5,742 bases of DNA from Propionibacteriaceae bacterium (GCA_030544185.1 JAUNRO010000209.1:1-5742); one strand, 5' to 3'; shown: positions 1-5,742, counted from the stretch's first letter. Notes: a model not told the origin generated them from the sequence alone. Program-made: numbers and translations.

Positions 1-116
1 GGGGCAGGGGCGTTCGGCGGAGTATCCGGTGGCGGGGCGGTCGAACCGGCCGCGCCCGGCTGTGCGGGCTGATCTGGCTGCGGGTGGTCGGGGTCGGGCT
101 GGGGCTGGTCGCTCAT
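1..116 (-). CDS. N-terminal fragment of a Pro-rich protein, cut by window edge
   Basis: Reading leftward from ATG at 116-114 gives 38 stop-free codons up to the edge: MSDQPQPDPDHPQPDQPAQP and onward, dominated by Pro, Gln, Asp and Ala. A good ribosome binding site (GAGGA, reverse complement of 123-127) lies 6 nt before the ATG, which supports this start. Such low-complexity, probably disordered N-terminal tails are common on actinobacterial membrane and cell-envelope proteins, where a folded or transmembrane part follows. That part lies outside the window, so I assign no function. The gene is divergent from the patatin-like gene. The start is fairly sure, the identity unknown. Confidence 0.6.
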   Translation of the reverse strand, partial: MSDQPQPDPDHPQPDQPAQPGAAGSTAPPPDTPPNAPA

Positions 117-119
117 CGT

Positions 120-127
120 CTTTCCTC
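120..127 (-). promoter_or_regulatory. Ribosome binding site of the left-edge gene
   Basis: On the minus strand the sequence is GAGGAAAG, followed by ACG and ATG. The GAGGA core is 6 nt from the start codon, a normal Shine-Dalgarno spacing. It contrasts with several other starts in this window, which lack a usable Shine-Dalgarno. Confidence 0.6.
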
Positions 128-134
128 GTCCGTG

Positions 135-156
135 GGTATCGTTACCGAGCCTAGGC
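135..156 (-). promoter_or_regulatory. Candidate promoter/operator region of the left-edge gene
   Basis: The minus strand carries TAGGCT (153-148), which fits a TANNNT -10 box and would place the transcript start near 141, giving a short leader that includes the GAGGA site. It overlaps a perfect 8-base palindrome, GCCTAGGC (149-156). Just downstream is a GGTA-TCGT-TACC inverted repeat (135-146) that could be an operator half or a small hairpin. No -35 resembling TTGACA is at the right distance, so the promoter call is tentative. Confidence 0.25.
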
Positions 157-199
157 GATCTGTCCCACAAGACGGCGCCGGACGCGGGGCCATGCTCAG

Positions 200-205
200 T
201 ACATT
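200..205 (+). promoter_or_regulatory. -10 box for a likely leaderless patatin-gene transcript
   Basis: TACATT matches the TANNNT -10 pattern. Exactly six bases (GGAGCT) separate it from the GTG at 212, so transcription would begin at or next to the start codon. The only Shine-Dalgarno-like string (GGAG, 206-209) is just 2 nt from the GTG, too close for normal use. Leaderless mRNAs of this layout are common in actinobacteria. No clear -35 is visible. Confidence 0.45.
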
Positions 206-211
206 GGAGCT

Positions 212-1495
212 GTGAGCGAATCGACCGACCGGCGCAGGGTGGCCATTGCCTGCCAAGGTGGCGGGAGTCATACCGCGTTCACCGCCGGGGTGTTGAGCCG
301 GTGTTTCGAGGCCGACTCCCTGACCGATCACGAGTTCGTCGGGTTGAGCGGCGCCTCCGGAGCAGCGGTGTGTGCGCTCGTGGCGTGGTCCGCGCTCGTC
401 CGGGGCGAGCCGGAGCGGGCCAGCGCTCTGCTGGAGCGCTTCTGGTCCGCGACCTCCACCTCTCTGCCGGTCGAGCGCGTGCTCAATTCGATGATGCTGT
501 GGGGATCCCGGGTCGCCGAGCAATTCGGCGCCGCCTCCCTCAGCCCCTATGACTCCTTCCTGTCGGCCTGGAGCACCGAGCACCTGCGATCCATGGTCCG
601 GTCGGTGATCGACTTCGAGACCCTCGACGACCTGGGCGCCGCACCCAAGGCCCCGCTGCTGCTGCTCGGCGCGGTCGAGGTTGTCTCCGGCTGCTCGAAG
701 ACGTTCAACAGCCGAGCCGGCGAGATCAACGCCGATGCCGTGCTCGCGGCCGCCGCGATCCCGAGCCTGCTGCGTTCGGCCGGCAACCAGCGCAGCGCCT
801 ACTTCGATCCGATGGTCGCCCACAACCCCCCGGTGCGCAGCCTGATCGACGCCGCCCCCGATGAGCTCTGGGTGATCCAGGTGAACCCGACGTCGATCGA
901 CTATGAACCGTCGTCGGTCGCCGAGATCACCTATCGTCGCAGCGAGCTCGCCAGCAATTTGGCGCTGCTGCAGGAGCTCGGCTCGATCGAGATGTTCGAT
1001 GAACTGATCGCCCGCGGGGAGCTCAAGTCCGAGCGGGTCCGCCCCATCACGATCCGCCTGCTGGAGATGCAGCGGCCACCCAGCGACGTCCGCTGGAGCC
1101 GCAACTCCAAGCTCAATCGCGACCCGCGGTTCATCCGTGAGCTGATCAATCTCGGCAAGGATCAGGCCAGCGACTTCCTCGCGGCCATCGCCTTCGAACA
1201 CGCCTGGCAGAGCCGCGACGGCGACCACATGCTTGATCACGTCGCCCAGGGCGCCCGGATCTGCGTCAACCTGCCCGACTGGCAGCTGCCGCTCACCAGG
1301 GATCCCGATGCCGTCGAGCGGTTCTTCACCGAGGAGCTCCCCCGCCGGGTCGCCATCGATCTGACCCGCAAGCGCGTCTATCGCACCGCGGTCACCTGGG
1401 AGGTGCGCCCGGATCAGGACGTGTTCGCGCGGGGACTCGCCGAAGTCACGTTCCGAGATGGTTTGATTACCCACTTCGCCCTCACGCAGCATTGA
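212..1495 (+). CDS. Patatin-like phospholipase-family protein with C-terminal SnoaL/NTF2-like domain
   Basis: The 427-residue protein starts at GTG 212, chosen because the patatin fold begins almost at once and a leaderless-type -10 lies six bases upstream. Residues about 9-300 look like a patatin domain, a serine acyl hydrolase with a Ser-Asp dyad. The glycine-rich oxyanion loop is QGGGSHTAFTAGVL (15-28). The nucleophile elbow lies in GLSGASGAAV (44-53), where S49 fits the GTSGGA of relatives, and the dyad Asp is probably D199 in YFDPMVAHNPPV. Both motifs deviate: the elbow reads GASGA rather than GxSxG, and Asp is followed by Pro rather than Gly. The LWVIQVNP stretch and the Arg-rich helix after it are typical of the subfamily. 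Residues about 320-427, starting near FEHAWQSRDGDHML, resemble a SnoaL/NTF2-like cone fold. There is no signal peptide or membrane segment, so it is probably cytoplasmic. The substrate is unknown; lipid acyl hydrolysis is a family inference, and the altered motifs leave activity open. The ATPase gene begins 118 bases downstream on the same strand. Confidence 0.85.
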   Translation: MSESTDRRRVAIACQGGGSHTAFTAGVLSRCFEADSLTDHEFVGLSGASGAAVCALVAWSALVRGEPERASALLERFWSATSTSLPVERVLNSMMLWGSRVAEQFGAASLSPYDSFLSAWSTEHLRSMVRSVIDFETLDDLGAAPKAPLLLLGAVEVVSGCSKTFNSRAGEINADAVLAAAAIPSLLRSAGNQRSAYFDPMVAHNPPVRSLIDAAPDELWVIQVNPTSIDYEPSSVAEITYRRSELASNLALLQELGSIEMFDELIARGELKSERVRPITIRLLEMQRPPSDVRWSRNSKLNRDPRFIRELINLGKDQASDFLAAIAFEHAWQSRDGDHMLDHVAQGARICVNLPDWQLPLTRDPDAVERFFTEELPRRVAIDLTRKRVYRTAVTWEVRPDQDVFARGLAEVTFRDGLITHFALTQH

Positions 1496-1565
1496 GCCAG
1501 CGCACGCCCACGGCCTTGCTGCTCGCCACGTCCGCCTCTTCGATCTGTTCGCGGGGCGGTCACCG

Positions 1566-1584
1566 GCCGACTCACATCGTCGGC
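1566..1584 (+). other. Small inverted repeat between patatin and ATPase genes
   Basis: GCCGAC (1566-1571) and GTCGGC (1579-1584) form a perfect 6-base stem with a 7-base loop. No T-tract follows, so it is not a standard intrinsic terminator. It lies in the 118-base gap 1496-1613, where I found no convincing TANNNT promoter. It could be a weak attenuator, an mRNA structure or simply a GC-rich coincidence. Confidence 0.25.
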
Positions 1585-1600
1585 GCCGCTTCGCCTCAGC

Positions 1601-1610
1601 AAGGGAAGGA
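1601..1610 (+). promoter_or_regulatory. Ribosome binding site of the P-type ATPase
   Basis: AAGGGAAGGA is purine-rich and lies immediately before CAC-ATG. Its first AAGGGA ends 7 nt before the ATG at 1614, a normal spacing. This supports the chosen ATPase start and shows that this gene, unlike its upstream neighbour, uses a conventional leader. Confidence 0.6.
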
Positions 1611-1613
1611 CAC

Positions 1614-4322
1614 ATGGCAACCCAGCTGGCTGGTCCCGACCGGGGTTTCCCGGCGCACGCGCGTGAGGTCGAGGAGGTGCTGGCCACCTCCCCCCACGGA
1701 CCGGATGGGCTGACCACCAGCACCGCCGCCGAGCGGCTCGAACGCCACGGTCCCAATGCCTTGCCGGCGCCGGAGCAGGAGTCCCGGCTCCAACGCTTCG
1801 CCCGGCAGTTCAACGACCCGATGATCTTCGTGCTCCTCGGGGCGGCCGTCTTCACCACCATCCTGGGGCACATCTTCGACACAATCGTGATCGTCGCGGT
1901 CGTCCTGATCAACGCAATCGTCGGTTATGTCCAGGAGGGCAAGGCCGCTGATGCGCTGGAGAGCCTGCGCAGCATGCTCCAGCTCGAGGCCCGCGTCCGG
2001 CGTGATGGTTCGTGGACCACCCTGCCCGCCGAGGACCTGGTCCCCGGTGACGTGGTGCGGCTGGCCGCCGGCGACCGGATCCCGGCCGACGTGCGCCTGA
2101 TCGAAGAGACCAACCTGCGCATTGAGGAGGCGGCGCTCACCGGTGAATCCCTGCCGGTCGAGAAGGACCCCGCTCCCGTGGCCGAGGACGCCGAACTCGG
2201 CGACCGCTCGTCCATGGCGTACGCCGGAACCATGGCGGTCAGCGGCAGCGCCCAGGGCCTGGTCGTGGGCACCGGATCGGACACCGAGATCGGCCGGATC
2301 ACCTCGATGCTCGCCGAGGTCGAGACCATGGCGACGCCGCTCACCCGAGCGATGGCCAAGTTCTCGAAGCTGCTCGCGGTCATCGCCGTCGCCATGGCCC
2401 TGGCCATGGCGCTGGTCGCCGGTCTGGTCCACCACTATGCGTGGGCGGAGCTGGTGATGGCCGCGATCAGTTTCGCGGTCGCGGCCATTCCCGAGGGACT
2501 GCCGGCGGTGCTGACGATCACACTCGCGCTCGGCGTGCAGCGGATGGCCAACCGCAAGGCGATCACCCGCCGGATGGGTTCGGTGGAGACGCTCGGCTCG
2601 GTGACCACGATCTGCTCGGACAAGACCGGGACACTCACCCGCAACGAGATGACGGTGCGCACGGTGGTGACCCCGGCCGGTGAATACGTGGTGTCGGGCA
2701 ACGGTTATGCCCCCGACGACGGCGACATCCGCCACCCGGACGGTGAGCCGGCCACGCTCGGCCACCACACCGACCTCTTCGCGATGGCGGAGGTTGCGGA
2801 ACGGGCCAACGACGCGACCGTCCAGCGCCACGACCACGACTGGGCGATGGCGGGCGACCCGACCGACGGCGGCGTACGCACTTTCGCCCTCAAAGCCGGT
2901 GCCTCGGGCGGCGACGCGAACCGGCTGGCGGTGGTGCCGTTCGACTCGGCCTACAAATACATGGCGACCCTCGACGAGCACGGCCGCAAGGACGGCGAAC
3001 TGGTCATCCATCTCAAAGGTGCGCCCGACCGGCTGCTCGACCGCTGCGACCGCCAGGGCCTCAGCCTGGGCGACACCGAACCGCTCGACCGAGCCCATTG
3101 GGAGGCCGAGATCGGCCGGCTCGGCGACCAGGGCCTGCGCGTCCTGGCCGCCGCCGCCAAGCCCGCCGATCCATCGATGACCACGCTCGAGCCGGCGGAT
3201 GTCGATGCCGGCGGGTTCGTGTTCCTTGGGCTCTATGGCATCATCGACCCGCCCCGGGCCGAGGCCATGACGGCGATCGGCACCGTCCAGCAGGCGGGGA
3301 TCGACGTCAAGATGATCACCGGCGACCATGCCGGGACCGCTCGGGCGATCGCCACGGAGATGGGCATCGGCGACCGGGTCATCACCGGGGCCGAGCTGGA
3401 ACGCGCCACCGACGAGGAATTGCGCGAGATCGTCCGCGATCACGACATCTATGCCCGGACCAGCCCGGAACACAAGCTCCGCCTGGTCACCGCCTTGCAG
3501 GCCAACGGCCACGTCGTCGCGATGACCGGTGACGGCGTCAACGATGCCCCGTCACTGAAGAAGGCGGACGTGGGGGTGGCCATGGGCATCAAGGGCACCG
3601 AGGCCACCAAGGATGCGGCCGACATCGTGCTGGCCGACGACAACTTCGCCTCGATCGCGGCCGCGGTCGAGATGGGCCGCACGATCTATGACAACCTCAA
3701 GAAGTCGATCGTGTTCATGCTCCCGACCAATGGCGGACAGGGCCTGGTGATCCTGGCGGCCATGATCGTCGGGATGACACTGCCCATCACTCCCCTGCAG
3801 GTGCTGTGGGTGAACCTGATCACGGCGGTCACGCTGTGTCTGGCGCTCGCGTTCGAGCCGCCCGAGCCGGGCATCATGACCCGCAGGCCTCGCGATCCGA
3901 AGGAGTCCTTGCTCAACGCCGAGGCCGTCCTGCGCATCGCCTATGTCTCCGTGCTGATCGGTGGCCTCACGATCGCGGCATTCCTGGCGTCGCAGGACCA
4001 GGGCCGCAGCCTCGCCGAGTCCCGCACGATCGCGGTCAACACGCTCGTGGTCGGTCAGATCTTCTATCTGCTGGCCGCCCGCTTCAGCCGGGCAAGGAGC
4101 CTGCGCCGCGAGCTGATCACCGCCAACCCGGTGTCCTGGGCGACGATCGCGTTGATGATCGCGCTGCAGCTCGCCTTCGTGCACGTCCCGTTCATGCAGG
4201 TCGCGTTCGGCACGACCGCGGTCGGGCTCGGGGACTGGCTGCTGCCGTTGCTCGCGGGCGGGCTCGTCTTCACCCTCGTCGAGGCCGACAAGGGAATCCG
4301 GCGGGCGATCGACCGCCGCTGA
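1614..4322 (+). CDS. Type II (P2-like) cation-transporting P-type ATPase
   Basis: This 902-residue protein is an integral membrane pump that uses ATP to move a cation. It is full length for the family. A cation-ATPase N-terminal domain (about 13-60) precedes M1-M2 (about 69-106). The actuator carries TGES (176-179). M3-M4 includes PEGLPA (293-298). The phosphorylation motif is CSDKTGTLT with D336. The nucleotide domain has KGAPD (K468). MITGDH (567-572) and TGDGVNDAP (D640, D644) complete the HAD site. About six hydrophobic helices follow (700-895), the usual C-terminal set. All catalytic motifs are intact, so it should be active. The transported ion is uncertain. By hand alignment to SERCA, the M4 Glu (E294), M5 Asn (N706) and M6 Asn/Thr (N734, T737) are kept, but the site-I carboxylates become Q709, A738 and Q815. 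Ca2+ pumps of the PacL/CtpF kind are plausible relatives; Na+, K+ or Mg2+ cannot be excluded. A Shine-Dalgarno precedes the ATG. The gene follows the patatin gene and converges on the TRIC gene. Confidence 0.93.
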   Translation: MATQLAGPDRGFPAHAREVEEVLATSPHGPDGLTTSTAAERLERHGPNALPAPEQESRLQRFARQFNDPMIFVLLGAAVFTTILGHIFDTIVIVAVVLINAIVGYVQEGKAADALESLRSMLQLEARVRRDGSWTTLPAEDLVPGDVVRLAAGDRIPADVRLIEETNLRIEEAALTGESLPVEKDPAPVAEDAELGDRSSMAYAGTMAVSGSAQGLVVGTGSDTEIGRITSMLAEVETMATPLTRAMAKFSKLLAVIAVAMALAMALVAGLVHHYAWAELVMAAISFAVAAIPEGLPAVLTITLALGVQRMANRKAITRRMGSVETLGSVTTICSDKTGTLTRNEMTVRTVVTPAGEYVVSGNGYAPDDGDIRHPDGEPATLGHHTDLFAMAEVAERANDATVQRHDHDWAMAGDPTDGGVRTFALKAGASGGDANRLAVVPFDSAYKYMATLDEHGRKDGELVIHLKGAPDRLLDRCDRQGLSLGDTEPLDRAHWEAEIGRLGDQGLRVLAAAAKPADPSMTTLEPADVDAGGFVFLGLYGIIDPPRAEAMTAIGTVQQAGIDVKMITGDHAGTARAIATEMGIGDRVITGAELERATDEELREIVRDHDIYARTSPEHKLRLVTALQANGHVVAMTGDGVNDAPSLKKADVGVAMGIKGTEATKDAADIVLADDNFASIAAAVEMGRTIYDNLKKSIVFMLPTNGGQGLVILAAMIVGMTLPITPLQVLWVNLITAVTLCLALAFEPPEPGIMTRRPRDPKESLLNAEAVLRIAYVSVLIGGLTIAAFLASQDQGRSLAESRTIAVNTLVVGQIFYLLAARFSRARSLRRELITANPVSWATIALMIALQLAFVHVPFMQVAFGTTAVGLGDWLLPLLAGGLVFTLVEADKGIRRAIDRR

Positions 4323-4323
4323 T

Positions 4324-4367
4324 CGGGCCTGCGCTGGACCAGCCCGGACGGCCTGCTCAGAACAGGC
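4324..4367. terminator. Possible bidirectional hairpin region between convergent genes
   Basis: The 34-base gap between the ATPase stop (4320-4322) and the TRIC stop (4357-4359) holds short inverted repeats: CGGGC (4324-4328) with GCCCG (4342-4346), and GCCTG (4351-4355) with CAGGC (4363-4367), the latter straddling the TRIC stop codon. Stems are only 5 bp and no T-tract follows on either strand, so intrinsic termination is unproven. The convergent layout is the main reason to expect termination here. Confidence 0.25.
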
Positions 4368-5070
4368 GCCCTCTGGGCGGGCGGGCCCGGCTGCGGAAGA
4401 GCTTGCGGACCCGGGGCCGCGGGACCGTCCACCGCGCGGCCTGAGGCAGCGTCCACTGGCGCCAGCGGGCCAGCAGCCCGAGGATCCCGCCGGTGATGAT
4501 GGCGAGGGCCATGCCGATCGCATATTCGCCCAGCTCCTGGAAGAGCACCATCTCGGCACTCGCGACCACCGAGACGCTGGCATAGAGCGGGCCGTTGAAC
4601 AGCGACGGAACCTGGTTGACCAGGATGTCGCGCAGCATCCCGCCGCCCACGGCGGTGATCACCCCGAGGAAGATCGCGGGCATCCACTCCAGCCCCGCAC
4701 CGAGCGCCTTCGCCGCGCCGGTCGCCGACCAGCACCCCAGCGCGAGCGCGTCGGCGACCAGCAGCGCGCGCCGCGTCCAGCCCCGGCCGAAGTCGAGAAC
4801 GAAGGCCACAAGGGCACCCGCCAACGCCGCACTCAGATAGGCAGGGTCGGTCAGCGCGACCGGGAAGCCGACCTGAAGGAGCGTGTCCCGCAGCATGCCG
4901 CCGCCCAGCCCCGAGACGATCGCCAAGACGATGAAGCCGATCAGATCGAACCGCTTGGTGCGGGCGACCGCGCCCCCGAGGAGACCGTTGGCGAACACCC
5001 CGGTGACATCCACCACGCGGAACAACAGATCCGCATCCAACTGAATCCAACTCCTCGCGTCGAAGACCAC
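4357..5070 (-). CDS. TRIC-type (UPF0126) trimeric cation channel family membrane protein
   Basis: The 237-residue hydrophobic protein has the internal duplication typical of the family. The first half carries GLGGGMLRDTLL (GGG at 56-58), and the second carries AVGGGMLRDILV (GGG at 142-144), 86 residues later. In prokaryotic TRIC channels the conserved glycines kink pore helices and the protein forms trimers that conduct monovalent cations such as K+. Seven transmembrane helices are expected; the sequence shows matching hydrophobic runs from about residue 19 to 201. The tail 213-235 is strongly basic and probably cytoplasmic. The start is uncertain. GTG at 5070 is used here but has a poor Shine-Dalgarno. 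An in-frame TTG at 5040 has GAGGAG (complement of 5051-5056) 10 nt upstream and would give 227 residues beginning MDADLLFRVVDV. The gene lies 74 bases downstream of the MarR gene on the same strand, so co-transcription is likely. It converges on the P-type ATPase. Family membership is secure, ion selectivity inferred. Confidence 0.88.
   Translation of the reverse strand: MVFDARSWIQLDADLLFRVVDVTGVFANGLLGGAVARTKRFDLIGFIVLAIVSGLGGGMLRDTLLQVGFPVALTDPAYLSAALAGALVAFVLDFGRGWTRRALLVADALALGCWSATGAAKALGAGLEWMPAIFLGVITAVGGGMLRDILVNQVPSLFNGPLYASVSVVASAEMVLFQELGEYAIGMALAIITGGILGLLARWRQWTLPQAARWTVPRPRVRKLFRSRARPPRGRLF
5051..5056 (-). promoter_or_regulatory. Shine-Dalgarno favouring an alternative TTG start of the TRIC gene
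   Basis: On the minus strand GAGGAG lies 10 nt before an in-frame TTG (5040-5038). It is the best Shine-Dalgarno near the beginning of the channel gene, whereas the GTG at 5070 is preceded only by a G-run. If used, translation starts 10 codons later than annotated. Confidence 0.35.
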
Positions 5071-5144
5071 CGGCCCCCGCCGTGGCGAAGGGCATGCGCC
5101 GAGTCGATTGTGGCACTTCGCCGGGATTTGGCCCCGGTCGTGTT

Positions 5145-5618
5145 TCAGTGGCCGGCCTGGGGACGAACCGCTTCGAGGATGCACCTGCTGATCTGATCGA
5201 GTTGCTGGACCTGAGCCGGAGTGAGGGCATCGAAGACCAGCTCGCGCACGTCCTCGACATGGCTCGGGGCGAGGTCGCGCAGCGCGGCCAGGCCCGCCTC
5301 GGTCAGCGTCGCGAGCGTATATCGTCCATCGACCGGATCGGAACTCCGGCGTACCCACCCCCGGGTCTCCAGCCGGCCCACCATCTGCGACAACCGCGAC
5401 AACGACGCCTGCGCGAACTCCGCGAGATCGCTCATCCGCAGCGTGCGTTCGGGCGCATCCGACAACCCGGCGAGGACGTGATAATCCACCAGTCCGATCC
5501 CTGCCGCCTTCTTGAGGCGCTGGTCCAGCGCCGCGGGGAGCTGGACCGTCACCCCCACGAGAGCCAGCCACGCGGCGCGCTCCTGCACCGTGAGCCAGCG
5601 CGGTTGCGGGTTCTGCAT
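5145..5618 (-). CDS. MarR-family winged-helix transcriptional regulator
   Basis: The 157-residue protein has the MarR layout: dimerisation helices at both ends (about 11-40 and 117-152) around a winged helix-turn-helix. The segment RMSDLAEFAQASLSRLSQMV (61-80) contains the support helix and the start of the recognition helix, which continues as GRLETRGWV. The wing is RRSSDPVDGRYTLATLTEAG (90-109), with D94 and R99 in the positions typical of the family DxxDxR/DRR-type wing. MarR proteins bind palindromic operators as dimers and are often released by small phenolic or oxidising ligands; the ligand here cannot be read. The ATG at 5618 has no Shine-Dalgarno but has a TANNNT box six bases upstream, consistent with a leaderless message. 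It leads a probable two-gene unit with the TRIC channel and is divergent from the PIN/NYN-like gene, so both transcripts are plausible targets. Confidence 0.9.
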   Translation of the reverse strand: MQNPQPRWLTVQERAAWLALVGVTVQLPAALDQRLKKAAGIGLVDYHVLAGLSDAPERTLRMSDLAEFAQASLSRLSQMVGRLETRGWVRRSSDPVDGRYTLATLTEAGLAALRDLAPSHVEDVRELVFDALTPAQVQQLDQISRCILEAVRPQAGH

Positions 5619-5624
5619 TGCCCC

Positions 5625-5630
5625 AGACTA
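5625..5630 (-). promoter_or_regulatory. -10 box for a likely leaderless marR transcript
   Basis: On the minus strand TAGTCT (TANNNT) is followed by six bases (GGGGCA) and then the ATG at 5618. This is the same spacing as at the patatin gene and puts the transcript start at or beside the A of ATG. No good -35 is seen at 16-18 bp. Confidence 0.45.
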
Positions 5631-5634
5631 AGGC

Positions 5635-5646
5635 TTCAGCGTTGAA
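5635..5646. promoter_or_regulatory. Candidate MarR operator palindrome
   Basis: TTCAGC-GTTGAA is a 12-base imperfect palindrome with five of six positions complementary. It lies between the two divergent -10 boxes and overlaps the TTGAAC -35-like element of the rightward promoter. MarR dimers typically bind palindromes of roughly this kind beside their own gene, so it is the best operator candidate in the gap. This is inferred from position and symmetry only. Confidence 0.35.
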
Positions 5647-5669
5647 CTGATTGCCGGTGGCGTTAGTCT
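5642..5669 (+). promoter_or_regulatory. Promoter of the PIN/NYN-like gene, leaderless type
   Basis: TTGAAC (5642-5647, four of six matches to TTGACA) and TAGTCT (5664-5669, TANNNT) are separated by 16 bases, a near-standard spacing. Seven bases (CCCAGCC) then lead to the ATG at 5677 and no Shine-Dalgarno is present, so a leaderless transcript is likely. It is the only promoter in the window with both elements recognisable. Confidence 0.5.
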
Positions 5670-5676
5670 CCCAGCC

Positions 5677-5742
5677 ATGACCACCACGCTCGTCGTCGAC
5701 GCCGCCAACGTCGTCGGGTCGGTGCCCGACGGGTGGTGGCGC
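5677..5742 (+). CDS. N-terminal fragment of a PIN/NYN-like domain protein, cut by window edge
   Basis: Twenty-two codons are visible, reading MTTTLVVDAANVVGSVPDGW and then WR. The hydrophobic strand followed by D-x-x-N (VVDAANV) is the first acidic motif of PIN/NYN-like nucleases. The VVGSVPDGWWR continuation matches small actinobacterial proteins often labelled RNA-binding PIN-domain protein or, doubtfully, NTP pyrophosphohydrolase (from memory, not searched). Those names imply RNA or nucleotide cleavage, but the rest of the active site is outside the window. The start is supported by a promoter with a -10 box seven bases upstream. It is divergent from the MarR gene. Confidence 0.65.
   Translation, partial: MTTTLVVDAANVVGSVPDGWWR

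Larger units (their letters stand above)
5625..5669. repeat. Inverted repeat formed by the two divergent -10 boxes
   Basis: AGACTAA (5625-5631) is the exact reverse complement of TTAGTCT (5663-5669), with 31 bases between. After one mismatch the next two bases (GC) also match. Each arm contains the -10 hexamer TAGTCT of one divergent gene, so the symmetry partly reflects two promoters with the same hexamer and may also be a binding site. Confidence 0.5.

Noticed and set aside
165..170. TTGTGG on the minus strand as a -35 for the left-edge gene
   Set aside because: It is only 11 bases from the TAGGCT -10 candidate, too short for a sigma-70-type promoter.
113..1912. 599-residue open frame on the minus strand across the patatin gene
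   Set aside because: It lies antisense to a recognisable patatin protein, has no coherent domain, and is rich in Arg, Gly and Asp-Gly strings as expected for a shadow frame in GC-rich coding DNA.
1596..3512. 638-residue open frame on the minus strand across the ATPase gene
   Set aside because: It is antisense to an unambiguous P-type ATPase; its His/Arg/Gly/Asp-rich composition is a GC-skewed shadow and no motif is recognisable.
4333..4343. GCTGGACCAGC palindrome after the ATPase stop as a terminator hairpin
   Set aside because: Its arms leave a one-base loop, which cannot fold as a hairpin, and no T-tract follows.
3552..4583. 343-residue minus-strand open frame spanning the ATPase end and the TRIC end
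   Set aside because: It overlaps two real genes in the wrong frames, crosses the convergent gap without any start signal, and is low-complexity.
4064..5260. 398-residue minus-strand open frame overlapping TRIC and marR
   Set aside because: It runs out of frame through the TRIC repeats and the marR end; the conserved GGGMLRD motifs are in the other frame.
5071..5571. In-frame upstream extension of the TRIC reading frame through marR, suggesting a fusion
   Set aside because: The extension is only the absence of stops in GC-rich DNA; the sequence over marR is not protein-like and the MarR fold is encoded in another frame.
5082..5645. 187-residue plus-strand open frame opposite marR
   Set aside because: It is antisense to a clear MarR protein and shows no recognisable domain.

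Overview
The window is very GC-rich, and its third codon positions are almost all G or C. The proteins read like those of a high-GC Gram-positive bacterium (Actinomycetota). The signs are a Pro/Gln/Asp-rich N-terminus on the left-edge gene, a patatin protein with an NTF2-like tail, an actinobacterial-style PIN/NYN start at the right edge (VVDAANVVGSVPDGWW), and several genes with a TANNNT -10 box sitting 6-7 nt before the start codon, the usual arrangement for leaderless mRNAs. I cannot place it below phylum. Propionibacteriales is only a guess.

Layout from left to right. Bases 1-116 (-) hold the first 38 codons of a protein that runs off the left edge. A 95-base divergent intergenic region follows. 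Bases 212-1495 (+) encode a patatin-like phospholipase-family protein with a C-terminal SnoaL/NTF2-like domain. Bases 1614-4322 (+) encode a complete 902-residue type II (P2-like) cation-transporting P-type ATPase. Facing it across only 34 bases, 4357-5070 (-) encodes a bacterial TRIC-type (UPF0126) cation channel. Upstream of that on the same strand, 5145-5618 (-) encodes a MarR-family regulator. A compact 58-base divergent promoter region separates it from the start of a PIN/NYN-like gene at 5677 (+), which is cut by the right edge. No gap exceeds 118 bases. I saw no RNA genes, mobile elements or CRISPR.

The likely functional grouping is limited. MarR and TRIC look like a short operon whose promoter may be autoregulated through an imperfect palindrome between the two divergent -10 boxes. 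The ATPase and the TRIC channel both move cations, but they are convergent, so shared regulation is not implied. The patatin gene lies 118 bases upstream of the ATPase on the same strand and might be co-transcribed with it.

The points most worth a second look are: loss of the expected site-I carboxylates in the ATPase ion-binding helices (by hand alignment to SERCA); non-canonical residues in both catalytic motifs of the patatin protein; and three or possibly more leaderless-type starts, two of them arranged as mirror images around a candidate MarR operator. I see no clearly novel multi-gene system such as a defence island.
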